The notes under the pieces: generated by a model
What the model was told of the DNA's origin: nothing
What the model saw: the letters and a program-made list of their open reading frames with translations, nothing else
Database searches by the model: none
Source: Haliclystus octoradiatus
Taxonomy: Eukaryota; Cnidaria; Staurozoa; Stauromedusae; Haliclystidae
Length of the DNA: 64,000 bases
Direction of reading: 5' to 3'
Assembly (NCBI GenBank): GCA_916610825.1
Contig: OU744447.1
Span: 25,297,037-25,361,036, forward strand
Position numbers and translations under genes: made by a program
Shown: positions 31,884 through 43,577 of the stretch, piece by piece
Numbering within the stretch: the stretch's first letter is position 1
Layout: the number at the start of each line of letters is the position of its first letter

Positions 31884-33240
31884 TTACATTGGATAAAGCG
31901 AAAAGAATCCTTCAGATTGCTTTCTTTCTTCAACTTTGAAATTCTCTCTATCATTTATCGTTGATACCTCAATTGGTAATGTCGACCAGAGTCGAAGACT
32001 AACAGCTACAAACGATCTTGCCATCACGCCATACTTAACTCTAGGCTGCTTCGCTCGGAGACTTCCTCTCAAATTGTACTTAGAACTATCCATCTCTAAT
32101 AGATAATATAATGATCTTGGTGATTTTTGGGCTATTATTTGTTGTACAATTGAAGTAGCTTTCACAGCAACTTCAATGTCCGGATCAATTGGCGGAGCAC
32201 TAATACGTAGATTATGGTAAGCTCTTTTATAGAATAATCTTATCTTTTTTCGTTCTGTTTGTGGCATGTTAAACATAAATAAGTTACCATAATCCAAAAT
32301 TGGCTTTATGTATACTTTGAATAGCGACGTAGTAGCGAATAGTTGACTAAGACAGTAATTTGCTTTCTTTATGCACTTTCTCAAATGATCTCTAAAGCTG
32401 AGTTTATTATCAATTGTTATACCAAGAAGATTGATTGACTTTGATAATGGAATGCTATTGTTGTCAATTACGATATTAGATATTTCTTCGTTAGCGATAT
32501 TTCTTCTTACTGAAATACACATAACAGTGGTTTTTGATGGATTTATAGTCATGAAGTTATCGTCAAACCATTTGACAATGAGTGATATATCATTATTCAT
32601 TACGGTTGATGTTGTTGAGTTTTTAGCACCTGACATGTAGACGGTGGTATCATCAGCATATCGAAGTAAAAATGAATCGATATTGGCATAAGATAAATCA
32701 TTTACATATGTATTAAATAATGTTGGCCCTATAACGCTACCTTGTGGTACTCCACGCAGTGATTCATAAGGTGTTGATATCTTTCCATTTATTTTGACAG
32801 ATTGTGTTCTATTGCTTAAGTAGCTTTCGATCAGTGTGCAGCTGCTGTTGTCCAATCCATAGCATTCAAGCTTTCTAATCAGGAGCTGGTGACTAATCAT
32901 GTCAAATGCCTTGGATAGGTCAAGTGCAGTAATGATTGAAGAGTTTCCATTGTTGTATTCGTTTATACAGTCTTGAGTGAGTTTCAGTATGGCTAACTCT
33001 GTACTGTGACCAGGTTTAAATCCAAAAACGTCATCGGCAAATATTGTAGAGAAATGATTCTGTAATTGCTTTGTTATTACGTGTTCAAAGGTTTTAGAGA
33101 TGTGCAAGAGAACAATGATAGGGCAGTAGTTACATTTATCGAGAGCATCCCCTTTTTTGTATACTGGTGTTGTTAGTCCATACTTCCAATCTGATGGGAT
33201 ATCGTTTGTTGTCAGTAGATGATTGAATAGATCAGTTGAA
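31884..33240 (-). pseudogene. LINE reverse transcriptase
   Basis: 407 codons open from 33107. RT blocks are HISKTFEHVITKQL, FGFKPGHSTELAILKLTQD, ALDLSKAFDMISHQLLIRKL, GVPQGSVIGPTLFNTYVNDL, and the active site LLRYADDTTVYMSG (YADD), followed by LLGITIDNKLSF and the thumb. It ends at 31884. The upstream residues (33110-33240, GLTTPVYKKGDALDKCNYCP) continue into the linker frame after a frameshift near 33212-33240. The enzyme would prime reverse transcription on nicked target DNA. Confidence 0.9.
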
Positions 33241-34541
33241 CAATTGAAGGGGAAATCATTTTCAGGAAGGCAGCTGATATATTATCAGGGCCAGTTGATG
33301 TTTTTATGTCAATTTTCTTTATTATTTTCAGTACTTCTTCATCATTTGTATATTTGAAAGTGAATGAAAGGAAAGCTCTTGATTTAATATTAGACACACT
33401 TGGGTTTTCATCTAATTGAGTGTTGTTAAGCTTTGCTGGCTCCGGTGTGCAGGTAGAGAAATAGGATGAAAAAATTTCAGACATTTTAATTGAGCTTGTG
33501 AAATGTTTGTTTCCTTCAATGAGTGACGTAATTGATGAATTTTTGTCTTTACCTAGTCCAGTTAGCTTTTGCAGATTTTGATGGAATTTCTTAGGATCGA
33601 CTTTGGTGTATTCTGATAGGTGCTGTTGTATGGCTCTTCTTTTCATCAGTGTTACTTTGTTGCGTTGTCGTTTGAAAGCACCTGGATTGTTTTTATCTTT
33701 TGATAGTCTATCACGTTCTCTGATGGCGTTTTCAACCTCTGAGTTTATCCATGGAGGTCTGTTTCCACGTACTAGTCTTTTGGTTAATGGAGCATGCTTT
33801 TCGATCGTATGATAAAGTAATGAACACCATTTCTTCCATGTTTTATCAGCCGACAGTAGATTGTTTGATGAATCAACGTAACAGTCATACCAGGGAAGCT
33901 GGTTGAGGTCATTATTTAGTAATTCGAAATCTGTGCATTTCGTCTTTCTGTATGTGGATATTTTAGGCTGTGGACGTAGAATCCTTGACTTTATTGAAGT
34001 GTTACGTATGCTATGGTCTGATCCACCCACCTGTGGGTGTTATTGATGTTTCGTTGAAAAGTCGCGGATGACTCGTCAATATCACGTCAAGAAGAGTCCC
34101 TGATGACAGTCTAGTAGGTTTGTCTATTAAATTTGTCAGTGCGTAGAAATCAATAATGGTTTGAAGGGAGTTACTGTTATAGCTAGGTATATTCAACATA
34201 TCACAGTTTAGATCACCCAATAATATTAAATGCGATCTCTTACAAAGCATTGCTTCGATGGTACTTCTTAGGTGTTTATAATAAAATGGAATTGACATAT
34301 TAGGTGGTCTATAAGTAAGAAGCATAGTTTGTGTTATCGTGCCAAGTTTTATTTCTGCTATTAATGTTTCGATGTAGTGATTTTCCAGAGATGGTCTTCT
34401 TCTGCATTGAATGCCTTCTCGCACATACATTAAGAGTCCTCCACCGCTTTGATCACCTTGTCTGTCTTGACGTAATAACCTATAATTATTTATATTCAAT
34501 TGATTGTCCTTAATTAGCGTTGTTAGTTTTGTTTCGCAGAT
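33212..34541 (-). pseudogene. LINE endonuclease and linker
   Basis: The APE endonuclease is read from the minus strand at 34541-34011 (ICETKL; GGGLLMYVREG; LILLGDLNCDML; GTLLDVILTSHP). It continues after a one-base frameshift near 34020 with GGSDHSI, the conserved SDH box. A linker to RT follows (PPWINSEVENAIRERDRL; KKFHQNLQKLTGL; IKTSTGPDNISAAFLKMI). A single TGA near 34533-34535 separates the endonuclease from its N-terminus. Catalytic motifs GDxN and SDH are intact in sequence but lie in different frames. Confidence 0.85.
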
Positions 34542-35138
34542 TCAAATGGCTACAGGATCATTGTCAGTAACTATAATGTCTATTTCATGCATCTTGTTTC
34601 TGATACTGATGCAGTTCCATAAAGTTATGCTATTTTGTTTCTTTTTATTAGTTTTTAATGGACCAGGATTCGGGTGGATGTCTCCACATATTAGTAGCAT
34701 TGCGCAACTAATAAAGTATAGTATTCTTGTCTCTATTTTAATGATATGGTTACCTGTGTTGAAAGTGGAGTTATGATTTAATTCAGAGAATGTCGATTTC
34801 GTCATAGTATATGTTGATATAACCAGTGTGATTTGAATTAAGACCAATAAAAATAGAAATGTTTTCAGATTTGAGTTTAATATCACCATTGCAGTAGAGT
34901 TGCGATAAATCAATCTTTGAAAGTTTCTATTTGAAAAATTATTTCTAAGTTGTTTGGATTTGTTATTGTGCATTCCAGTTTGTAGTCTGTGCTGCTGATT
35001 GTTAATAGGCATTTGTATTTCTGTGATTAATGAGATGCCTGATGTGTGATGACAGAAAGTCGATATTAAGTGTTCCAAAATTTGTATTTTCAATAAGACG
35101 CCGGAGGTTGCTTTGAAATATTGGGCAGGATCCATCAA
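34542..35138 (-). CDS. LINE N-terminal segment with 2A-like motif
   Basis: An open frame with two hydrophobic stretches (TFLFLLVLIQITLVI near the middle, and RILYFISCAMLLICG). The second leads directly into GDIHPNPGP at 34659-34685. The established 2A consensus is D-x-E-x-N-P-G-P, where the ribosome skips the final G-P bond. Here H replaces E, as seen in some retrotransposon 2A-like motifs. After it the endonuclease begins (ITLWNCISIRNKMHEIDIIV). The role would be to release an N-terminal, possibly signal-like, peptide from the replicase. Activity with the H variant is uncertain. Confidence 0.7.
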   Translation of the reverse strand: MMDPAQYFKATSGVLLKIQILEHLISTFCHHTSGISLITEIQMPINNQQHRLQTGMHNNKSKQLRNNFSNRNFQRLIYRNSTAMVILNSNLKTFLFLLVLIQITLVISTYTMTKSTFSELNHNSTFNTGNHIIKIETRILYFISCAMLLICGDIHPNPGPLKTNKKKQNSITLWNCISIRNKMHEIDIIVTDNDPVAI

Positions 35139-35159
35139 ATGTATGATGAGTCGCGTAAC

Positions 35160-36138
35160 CCTTCAACACACCAGATAATTCCAAGGGCTTCTCGTTCGGT
35201 TGCTGAATATTTTTTGCTCAGCAGGAGTTAGTGATTTCGAGATAAAAATTATAGGCTGACCGTTTTGAGTGAGAACCCTTGCAATGCAGTTATCGGATGC
35301 GTCAGTGGTTAAAGTTGCTTCTTTTAGCAAAGAATAAGGTTGAACAATGGTTTGACTTGAAATTCGGATTTAAGATTTTCAAAAGATCGAGCACAGTTAT
35401 TTTTCCATTCAAAAGGTGTGTCTTTCTTTCGAAATGAATTCAGAGGCTTTATTTTGTCTGCAAAATTGGGGATAAAGCGGCCAAAAAAAATTACTAGGCC
35501 GATAAATGATTCTAATTTTTTTTTTTTTTCTTTTGTGGAGCACGCATACTGCTAATCTTACTAACTAACAGGTCGTCGGGTTGAATTCCGGATGCGGATA
35601 TACGGTATCCCAAAAATGAGACTTCGGAAACTCGTTGAGTGGATTTTTTAACATTAATGGAAAGTCTGCGTGATTTAAAGCGTTCCATTACAGCATTGAG
35701 TCGCTTGTTGAGAGACTCCTCAGTTGTGGCATATATTAGAACATCATCCTGATATGCAATTGTGCCCTTGATACCTGAAAGGATATCTTCAATAACGTGT
35801 TGGAAAATAGCTGAGCTATTGCGCATTCCCATTTGGAGACGCGTTACTCTATATAACCCTTTACCAGTGTTGATTAAGGACAGGTTTTGAGCATTTTCGT
35901 CGAGTTTAATTTGCCAATAAGCGGATTGTAGATCAATTTTGGCAAAAAAACGTGTGCCATCCATTTTAGAAAAAATTGTTTCAACATTTGGTAATGGATA
36001 GTTATCATACAAAATTTTACTGTTCACGTGAACACTGAAATCTGAGCACATTCTCAGACATCCTGCTTTCTTTTTAATCCAGACAACTGGTGATGCGTTT
36101 TCCGCCCCACCCGAGTCCATTGGTTCAATAACCCCCAT
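35160..36138 (-). pseudogene. Ty3/gypsy RT and partial RNase H
   Basis: RT at 36138-35512: ASPVVWIKKKAGCLRMCSDF, KIDLQSAYWQIKL, and the palm motif AYQDDVLIYA (QDD box variant). The frame then breaks at an A-rich run (plus-strand T-run 35520-35529). RNase H follows at about 35330-35160: TLTTDASDNCIARVLTQNGQ, then SATEREALGIIW. It is cut off after IIWCVEGLRD where the LINE starts. This is the 5' part of the element ending at 31120. Confidence 0.85.
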
Positions 36139-36294
36139 TTTCTCAAGCTGAGTCTATTCATGGTCTACAGCGGCTTGAACTGGAAGAGGCACGGGTCTAG
36201 CTCGACAAAACATTGGCTTAGCACCCTGTTTCAATTTCATAGATGCTAAAACATTGGTTATATAATGGAGTGGCTTAACATCATCATCATTCGC

Positions 36295-36830
36295 CTAATT
36301 ATTATCACGACCCAATAGGCCATAACTCCTGCTGGATTCTACTACATAAAATACTGCTATTTTATTGTTTACACGATCTGATATTACATTTAACTTACAA
36401 CTGCCAATTACAGACAACTTATGGTCATCGTAACATTTCAGCTTACGGTTGCTTGGGGCCAGAGGAGGACAATCTAATTGTTCCCAAACCAGGCGTGAGA
36501 GAACAGAACACGAGGCACCAGTGTCTTTTAACATTTTAACTTTCACGTTATTAATAGTAACATCTTCAGTTGATAGAATTGTGTTGTTGACATCATCAGC
36601 ACAATATAAAATGATTGCCACATCGTTGATATCGTCATTGGCGTCGCTTTCGTATTCAATATCCACGTGATTAACTGTATTGGCCTCTTTTTTTTTTGTA
36701 ACAACAGTGTTCAAAATGCCCACGTTTATTGCAATAATTACATCTTTTGTTGTAGGCCGGACAAGCACGTGGAGGATGTGTGTCATCACAAAATTTGCAA
36801 CGCCCCAAAATTTCGAAGCCCCAGCTTGAT
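36295..36830 (-). pseudogene. Ty3/gypsy nucleocapsid and protease
   Basis: On the minus strand, two zinc knuckles (CKFCDDTHPPRAC and CNYCNKRGHFEHCC) are read at about 36820-36700. A change of frame occurs at a run of ten A (plus-strand T-run near 36688-36697). An aspartic protease follows: LKDTGASCSVLSRLVWEQL and YGLLGRD. The frame ends near 36295, with a short gap before the RT frame at 36138. The shift sits at the homopolymer, so slippage, decay or sequencing error are all possible. Confidence 0.8.
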
Positions 36831-36839
36831 GAGTTGAAT

Positions 36840-37316
36840 TGCCTACGGCATTAATAATTCAGCCAAGCCTTACTGCCTTACTGGAATACTTGTCTTCCTT
36901 ACACCGAAGTTTTGCGCCATTTCGAATTTCACCATATATGTTTTTCAGACAGGCAGCTAAGTTGATATTTGACGTTTTTCCATCAAACAAACTTGATGAA
37001 ACAGATTTTTAAAATTTTCAGTTACAGATATAGCAAGATGTTAATCTATATAAATCGAGCGTAACTTGTCGTGCCTGCCTGAATGTTTGTCGTCTTTTCA
37101 CGCATTTATTATCTCATGAAATGTGACGATATCTAGTTCGATCGTAATATTCCATACAGCGAGCTAGGCTAATAATTTCATCCATACTCGCCTTGAATAG
37201 AAAGATATCAAGGATTATCAACAAAAATATTTGCAATTTGCAGCCTTAGTTTTGATCCTTTTGTTAAGTGGGTCATTATAAACCGTTGTTATGGTGCTTT
37301 GATAGTAAAGCGCCGC
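36840..37316. other. Gypsy flank, no intact gene
   Basis: The first part probably continues gag upstream of the zinc knuckles in broken frames (KLRCKEDKYSSK on the minus strand). No LTR was recognised. Confidence 0.35.
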
Positions 37317-37324
37317 AATTGACA

Positions 37325-37788
37325 TAGGGATGCGAATTGACAGACGAACAAAACCTTTTCCACGACTGCAAAGAAATAGAAATGCGTTGAAAATATCATA
37401 TTCAATTTGACTATCTTTACATAGATTTCGAAAGATTTTTAACACATTAATAAAACAGTTTGTTCGCTCAGTTTGGTCGCTTCGACCATGCTTTGACATT
37501 GTAAAAATCATGTGATTCAACTCGCTTCATGTTTCATCACGTCTGTTCGATCAATTGATTTGTTATGGTAATTAGGTGGAGTTCCTTAGACCTAGACCAT
37601 TCAAACACGCAAAAGATATCATTTGAATTTGAAGAAAACTTTACCCAAGAAAAATTGCTTTATATTTAGGAACAAGCATATTTAATATTAATTTGAATAA
37701 AGGAATACTTCATTTACTATTCAAATAATCGATATTTCATTTATATTCGATTGTTAATCGATTAATCGATATTCGATTCGCATCCCTA
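37325..37788. mobile_element. hAT-like MITE
   Basis: 464 bp. The ends are TAGGGATGCGAAT and ATTCGCATCCCTA. The flanks AATTGACA (37317-37324) and TATTGACA (37789-37796) form an 8-bp target duplication with one mismatch. An 8-bp duplication with TAGGG-type ends fits hAT elements. The right part is AT-rich and self-complementary (ATCGATTAATCGAT). The minus-strand frame at 37218-37520 overlapping it is not a gene. Confidence 0.8.
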
Positions 37789-37796
37789 TATTGACA

Positions 37797-40700
37797 TATC
37801 TACATATTGTCATGGCGACCGATAAACGGCGCCACCGTTATTGTATTAATGTAACAAGTTTAGATTATCAAGGATGTTTTACACAAATGTCCTTGAAAAT
37901 AATAAAATTTTAATTTAAATATCGATCTGTGTAAAATAGTTTAATAAGATTGTCCAGGAATTTATTCTGCTGAATCCATGTTTTTTAAATTTAACTAACT
38001 GGACTTCAAAAATCTAATTTACGATGGTATTACAGGCTATTCTTTTTATATAGATTAGTTTATTATATTACTCCAATCAATTATTAAGAAGGAACTATGT
38101 ATTGTATATTATGCTCTTTTCACGCTTTTATTAAATATATTAAACCCATGTTATCTAGCAAATTAAGAAATGTTCAGCTTAATTTTGTTACAGGCATTTC
38201 TATATAGATAGTGGTATATCGTAAGTATGTGACTGCGTTTCATAGCTGTAGATTTCGTTCCAGATCGCTTTATCGCTTTGAGATGCCAACAGAAAGCATA
38301 AAGCATGGGCCTTTCAGGAAGACCCGGATGAGGGGAACGCGGTCCCCAATAAGTTTTTAATTGTAGTATCCCGATGCGGGAGGGAGATTTTATAATTGTG
38401 CTTAAGGCAAACATTAATACAAACAGTTTTATATACGATACCTAATTAAGTTCATTATAATATGAAACAATTAAAACCGGCAGATCATTTCGTCGGTCAT
38501 AACATAATCCAGTTGCAAATGGTATAGATCGCCGATATAATAATTAATTAGATATCAGCGAGTTGAAAATATCTTGAGAAACTAATAAACTTAACAAAAT
38601 TACTGACAGGCAATCACTCTAGACAGTATTGTAGCATCTACACGATTTATTAAAAAGTATTCCCAGTCTTTAATCATAAAATGATGTCATTGAAATTTCT
38701 ACTTCGCAGATTAAATTCCCCCTAGACATCATAATGCAGGATAGAGGCTTTTAAGAAGCTGGAGTTTTTTTGGGGGATTCCCCAAACTTTAAAAGCTGTC
38801 ACCTCTCATGATTCATTTGACGCTAATTTACTCGCATCGCGTGTAACTGGGTACTAGTTTAACAAAGCGATACATTGACTGATAGTCACTGAATCGATTT
38901 ATATTCATTTGCAAAGAGGGTCGAGTCTAATCAACCCGATCTATTAAAATATCCAGTGATGGCTATCATACAGCACGCCAAAGTAATCGCTACTACGCTG
39001 GGCTATCGCCAGACCTCAAGGTTGAGCAATTACTAATGAAAACTAATGATGTCTCGATAATTCAAATGAAATCTAAACAATAATTTTAGTTTGGTCTTAG
39101 GAAGAGGCATAGCCGAAATTCGAAGTTGACTAAATGAATGCCATCTAAACCAGCAGGTGGTAATATATAGATCTTGCAACAGTGCAACTTATAAAGCAAA
39201 TGAGCAGCACAAGGCCTCATCTCAATCAGTATTAGTAAAGGATCAAGAATAGAATTGTTTTGACCATTTCTTCAATTCTAAATAAACATAATCCTTTTGC
39301 AGCAAACACTTGCAAGATAGTTGATTGAGTTGTTGCCAATATAAGAGTTAATCTAGATCTTCAAAATCTTTTGGGAAAGAAATTTTTACAGTGGTAGTCA
39401 GTAACGAGTGTCCATAATTTGTGTGCACACATGTTTGTATTTATCTGTAAATGTGTTTCTGTCTCCCAATAAATAAACATTTTTCTTGCGGGGTGACTAT
39501 CAGTTATCATGTAGTTAACTGAAAACGGAATACAGTATTTTGATTATTCTATTATTATATGTAGAAAAACTCTATGGGACTGCCAGGGTAGTGTCCAACG
39601 GCTATGATTCCACTCTTAATGAATGATGAAGCACATGATATTCATTACGTGGGATACATTCATGTATATACATACTGAACATATATATTAGATAGTCTGA
39701 TGTCCTGATGTCATAACAAAACAGTATCCCAATGAGATATGATATGATTTATATTAATACAGAGCTTAGACCCTTAGACTAACATGGACCCCTCATTCTG
39801 TTGTATTTTATATTACAATGATTATCTTATTCAATTATTTCAGAGATTTTGAAAGACATATCCATGGGAAAAAAGGTTCAGGAGTTAATGAATTGTTCAT
39901 GATAATTGGGGCAATTTAATGTTCATGAACTATTAATGAAATCCCAGACTGTTTTTCGCAGGGGTTTTAACTAGCAGGTTTCAATGGTACTACGTAAAAT
40001 ATTTCAACGCCAGTTTGTTGCTTGTCAAATACATTTCCAATAGTAATATAGGTAATGCCCATCATTTGTAGATTTGCTACAAGTTTTATTTATTATTGTC
40101 TATTGTGTAGGTAATTTCTGTCGCGGTGTTGGATGTTTCTACCCATGGATATAGCTCGGGTGATATGCATGCAATTTCACAATATTTTTATTGTTGATTT
40201 GATTCATATATAAAGGATTATGTTTTAATAAATAGCCTCGTTTCTGTGCAATTACTATTCAGAACAAATGTTTTTCAAATTGTTTTCTTAATCAATATCT
40301 CTATGATTTTCTATTGTTTTTGATATTACTATTTGAAAATAAGATCAATAATGTTAGGTATTTGTCCAAGCCTCGTGTTCATGCAGCCTAAATCTTTACT
40401 CCTCAAATTTAGCTATTTCGCCAGCTGGGATATTTCTCTAGTTTTAGTATGCTATCACAGAGGTTATTACCTATTCATTAAAGCTGCAAAAGCTTGTGTT
40501 GCCCTTTTTTTTCAGGTTAAACCACAGATTGACTAGACTAATAAGAACATTTTACTGAATATTGAAAATCTAGTATATTAATTCTTGAAATATTCTTAGC
40601 TGGAATTTCAAATGATTTAGGCATAGGAAGAAACTTGCATAAACCAGCGAAGTTGTGGAAATAATCGACATTAGAGGAGGCAAGAATTACAGTTCCCTGT

Positions 40701-41600
40701 ACTATTATAGGCCCCGTCTCTGGTGGAAAAGTTTTGGCTGTCAGGAAATGTTATTTAATTAATGCAGCTTTTCAAATAATTTCTGTAAATTGCCATTTTC
40801 TATCTGGTAACTAGCACCCGTCACGAGGGAAGTCTCGGAGCCACTCATGTTAAAGAGAATAAAAATATCAATATCTAGATGACGATATTCTAGTGAGACA
40901 CAGGCAATTTGCTTAGACGATCTGTTCTTTCTTCGTATTTATACAAAGGGCTGTAGAGAACGACTGTAGTATAGCCTTGTTTGGTGGTTGCTTTTCATTA
41001 TGCCATTCCTTAGCAATTTCTTTTGTAAAAATGCATCGATAAGAAAAAGAGCGGGTATAATATTAAAGTAAAATATACTGACATGTGCTTTGGAGGAACG
41101 GATAAAAAAAACTTCTGAAACAGCAAGTAAAGTGAAAATAAAAACTGAAAAATCATCCAAGTGGGTCAGTTTCTTTTATATTAATTTTATGTGTATCAAG
41201 GGTAAGTAAATTTAACAGTAAATGCTCTCAGTTATCTCGAGCTTTGATAATCTTCAATGACTCTCCGATAAACAATGTCCAATAAATAACATCCCAGTTG
41301 AATTTTACTCTGCATTACAAATGTTTGTTAGGTCAATAATGTGAAAAATCCTTTTAAATCAAAGCATAAGTTTTAATATGTTCGTAGAATAGTACTCCAT
41401 GTATCTGTTCGAGATATGGCCTAAACCTCAAATATTAGTCCAAGCTACGGCGAGGCTTAATGCAATAGTGAATTAGCGACATCTTTGTAATATAATAATG
41501 AAATTTAATTTGATTGCTAAAGTAATCAACTAATTTAAATTTCTTTGATGATTAATTTATAATCGATTATAATAAGTATCAATGGAGGGTAGGTCTGTAA
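37797..41600. other. No gene recognised
   Basis: About 3.8 kb in which no exon, TE protein or terminal repeat could be supported. A moderately GC-rich patch at 38220-38400 has a minus-strand open frame (38163-38414) without recognisable domain. Confidence 0.45.
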
Positions 41601-41603
41601 ACC

Positions 41604-41761
41604 TTAGTCGCAGCACATGGTTTTAGATCCAGCTCCTTCGCAACCAATACCAGTATCATTAAGGCATGCACGATATCGGGATCTAACAAAAACAGTCGGA
41701 CAGATTCCATAGAAATCCCAGCAGGCACCCCACTGTTTCCAATTGTCCCAGGTGCCAAATA
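41604..41761 (-). CDS. TSP1-repeat gene, terminal exon
   Basis: Acceptor TTTTAG precedes at 41763-41762. Entry is in phase 1 with (V)FGTWDNWKQWGAC, matching the start of the 171-bp TSP1 exons (VDGxWSxW). It keeps a W..W..W ladder and six cysteines (GAC, GIC, RAC, GC, MCC) and ends MCCD then TAA at 41604. Length is 158 bp. It is a divergent TSP1-like module that closes the reading frame, so it is the likely last coding exon of the minus-strand TSP1 gene. The insertion between the first two cysteines (WDFYGI) is unlike the other copies. Linkage across the 8.5-kb intron to 50253 is inferred. Confidence 0.7.
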
Positions 41762-42796
41762 CTAAAATGTAAAACAAGCCAATCATTAAAGTCAATTGCT
41801 ACACATGATTTATTTCTGAATTCTTTGAATTTCAGACTACTTACAAAATAATCCCGGTAGGGAAGATAATTTAATAGAAGCAGGTTGTCAACCTTTTTCC
41901 TTATATTAACTGTAGTGATATCTATGAGGTTACACAAGTACTTGTATGCTTTATTGAACCGTCTGATCATCAAAAATAAATAAAAAAGACTCCAAGTTAC
42001 TGAAAGAACTATTCACTCAACTTTGCTTCTACTCTTTATACATATAGAGATGTCACGTGTCTGGTTAGACATCAAAGCCACATTGACAGGATCATTAATA
42101 AATATTTAATTTAGAAGTTGAACTATGTATGTGTATAAGTCCAGATTAAATGTCAACAGCCACAAGAAATGTGTTCTGCTTCTCATAAAGTGTTTATTCT
42201 TGATAAATTTTAATAGAATTATAGGCTGACAGTATTTGCAATTGTAACCTCTATTGCAGTTATGATTTTACGTGTGATATCTTGGACTATATTTATAATT
42301 TTCATTCTTTCAAATATCTTTTAAATATCATTCAAAGAGATGCTGATAGAGTTTCAGATTTTCATAACGAAAACGCAACGATGATGATGCGAAATCCATT
42401 GACATGTTCACTTTATCGTTTTTATCTAACTAAGTATTTCAGATACACAAACGCAGCATAACGTTGCTTAAAAAGAGCACATTTATTTTTAGAGACTGAC
42501 ACGATTTTTATAATTTTCACAATGTAAAAATATATTAATGGGTCATTTCAAAACTGGCAAGTATTTTACAATTCATTGTATTCTGAAAGTTGAATTTTAA
42601 ATTACAGAGTGCATTTGATGCTATGAAGGGTGACTCTACGTCTTGTACGTTCTAAGGTTTTGTACGTTTGGGAAAAAACTGTTGAGTATAGACCGTTAGG
42701 AATATGGCTATACCTGATATAGACCCATCATAGATATAACCCATAAAATTTTAGTGGCTGCCGTAAAAAATATTGATTTGTCATCAGATAACTGAC

Positions 42797-43044
42797 AGTA
42801 GTTTAGTCCGATGCGTAGCGCCAGCCTCCTCGACGGGGTCTCACGCTGCCATGACGAAGGCGAGTGCGTCCTGGAGAAAAGCCGTCACAACAGCCAGAAA
42901 CGCAACGACCACTCACGGACGATCGCCTTCGGAATCCGAATTAATTTTAAACATGGTAGAGCCCATATGACACCTCGGCAACGAATCTTCAAATCAATAC
43001 TAAAGCAACCGCAAACGATAGAAAAGGAAAACTTATTAGTTTGA
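42797..43044 (+). CDS. GC-rich candidate exon, plus strand
   Basis: Within AT-rich DNA a block at 42808-42950 is clearly GC-rich. In one plus-strand frame (MRSASLLDGVSRCHDEGECV... to TGA at 43044, 77 codons from the ATG) nearly all early codons end in C or G, as in selected coding sequence. CAG precedes at about 42796-42798 as a possible acceptor. The C-terminal part is basic (HMTPRQRIFKSILKQP). A second overlapping frame is open for 65 codons. No family recognised. It lies opposite the TSP1 gene in its last intron; it could be a nested gene, a retrocopy or transferred DNA. Confidence 0.4.
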
Positions 43045-43128
43045 CTTCTTTTCTAGCGTTGTAAAGTCCTTCATTTTTCATTAATTAATTTATCAAATCT
43101 AAACCTCTAAGTAAAGTTAGATCTGGTA

Positions 43129-43150
43129 AATATATATATATATATATATT
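43129..43150. repeat. (AT)n microsatellite
   Basis: A run of about eleven AT units, no other features. Confidence 0.9.
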
Positions 43151-43577
43151 CACCGTCCGGTACATGCATATAATATTTTAATTGAATACGATGTACCTGG
43201 AAACTGAAAAAGTAAATTAGAAAAGGGTGAGATACTCATCGCATCGAGCCCTCTTTTGAAAGTATAAAAAACTAGTAGAATTTAATAGGAAGTCTGGTAA
43301 AGAGTTTCACCAAGGGATTACCCCAGAGAAAAGTTCAAATCGGATACAATCCTTTTTTGGCTTAGACAGAGGTTTCAATGTTTAGGAATGGGACCTCAAT
43401 AAATATTAAGATATTTTGATTCAAAAAGGTAGCCGAATGGAGCGCTAAAGTGTACAATTTTACGTGCAATTGTATATTAAGGATAGAGATCATAGTACAT
43501 AGATTGTTGATAAAAGTAGGAAATCTGCTCATGATAAATAGAACACTGTATACTGATATTAATTTCAGATATAAATA

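Larger units (their letters stand above)
31660..35150 (-). mobile_element. LINE (CR1-like group) inserted in a gypsy element
   Basis: About 3.5 kb, minus strand. From the 5' end: a hydrophobic N-terminal segment with a 2A-like motif, an APE endonuclease, a linker, RT, an AT-rich 3' region and a tail of (AC/AAAC)n microsatellite (plus strand GTGTGT... at 31660-31680). The 5' edge lies near 35150, just after gypsy RNase H sequence stops, and the 3' edge abuts gypsy integrase at about 31655. One in-frame TGA and at least two frameshifts were seen, so this copy is probably inactive, though the protein is otherwise well preserved. Precise edges and a target duplication were not resolved. Confidence 0.85.
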
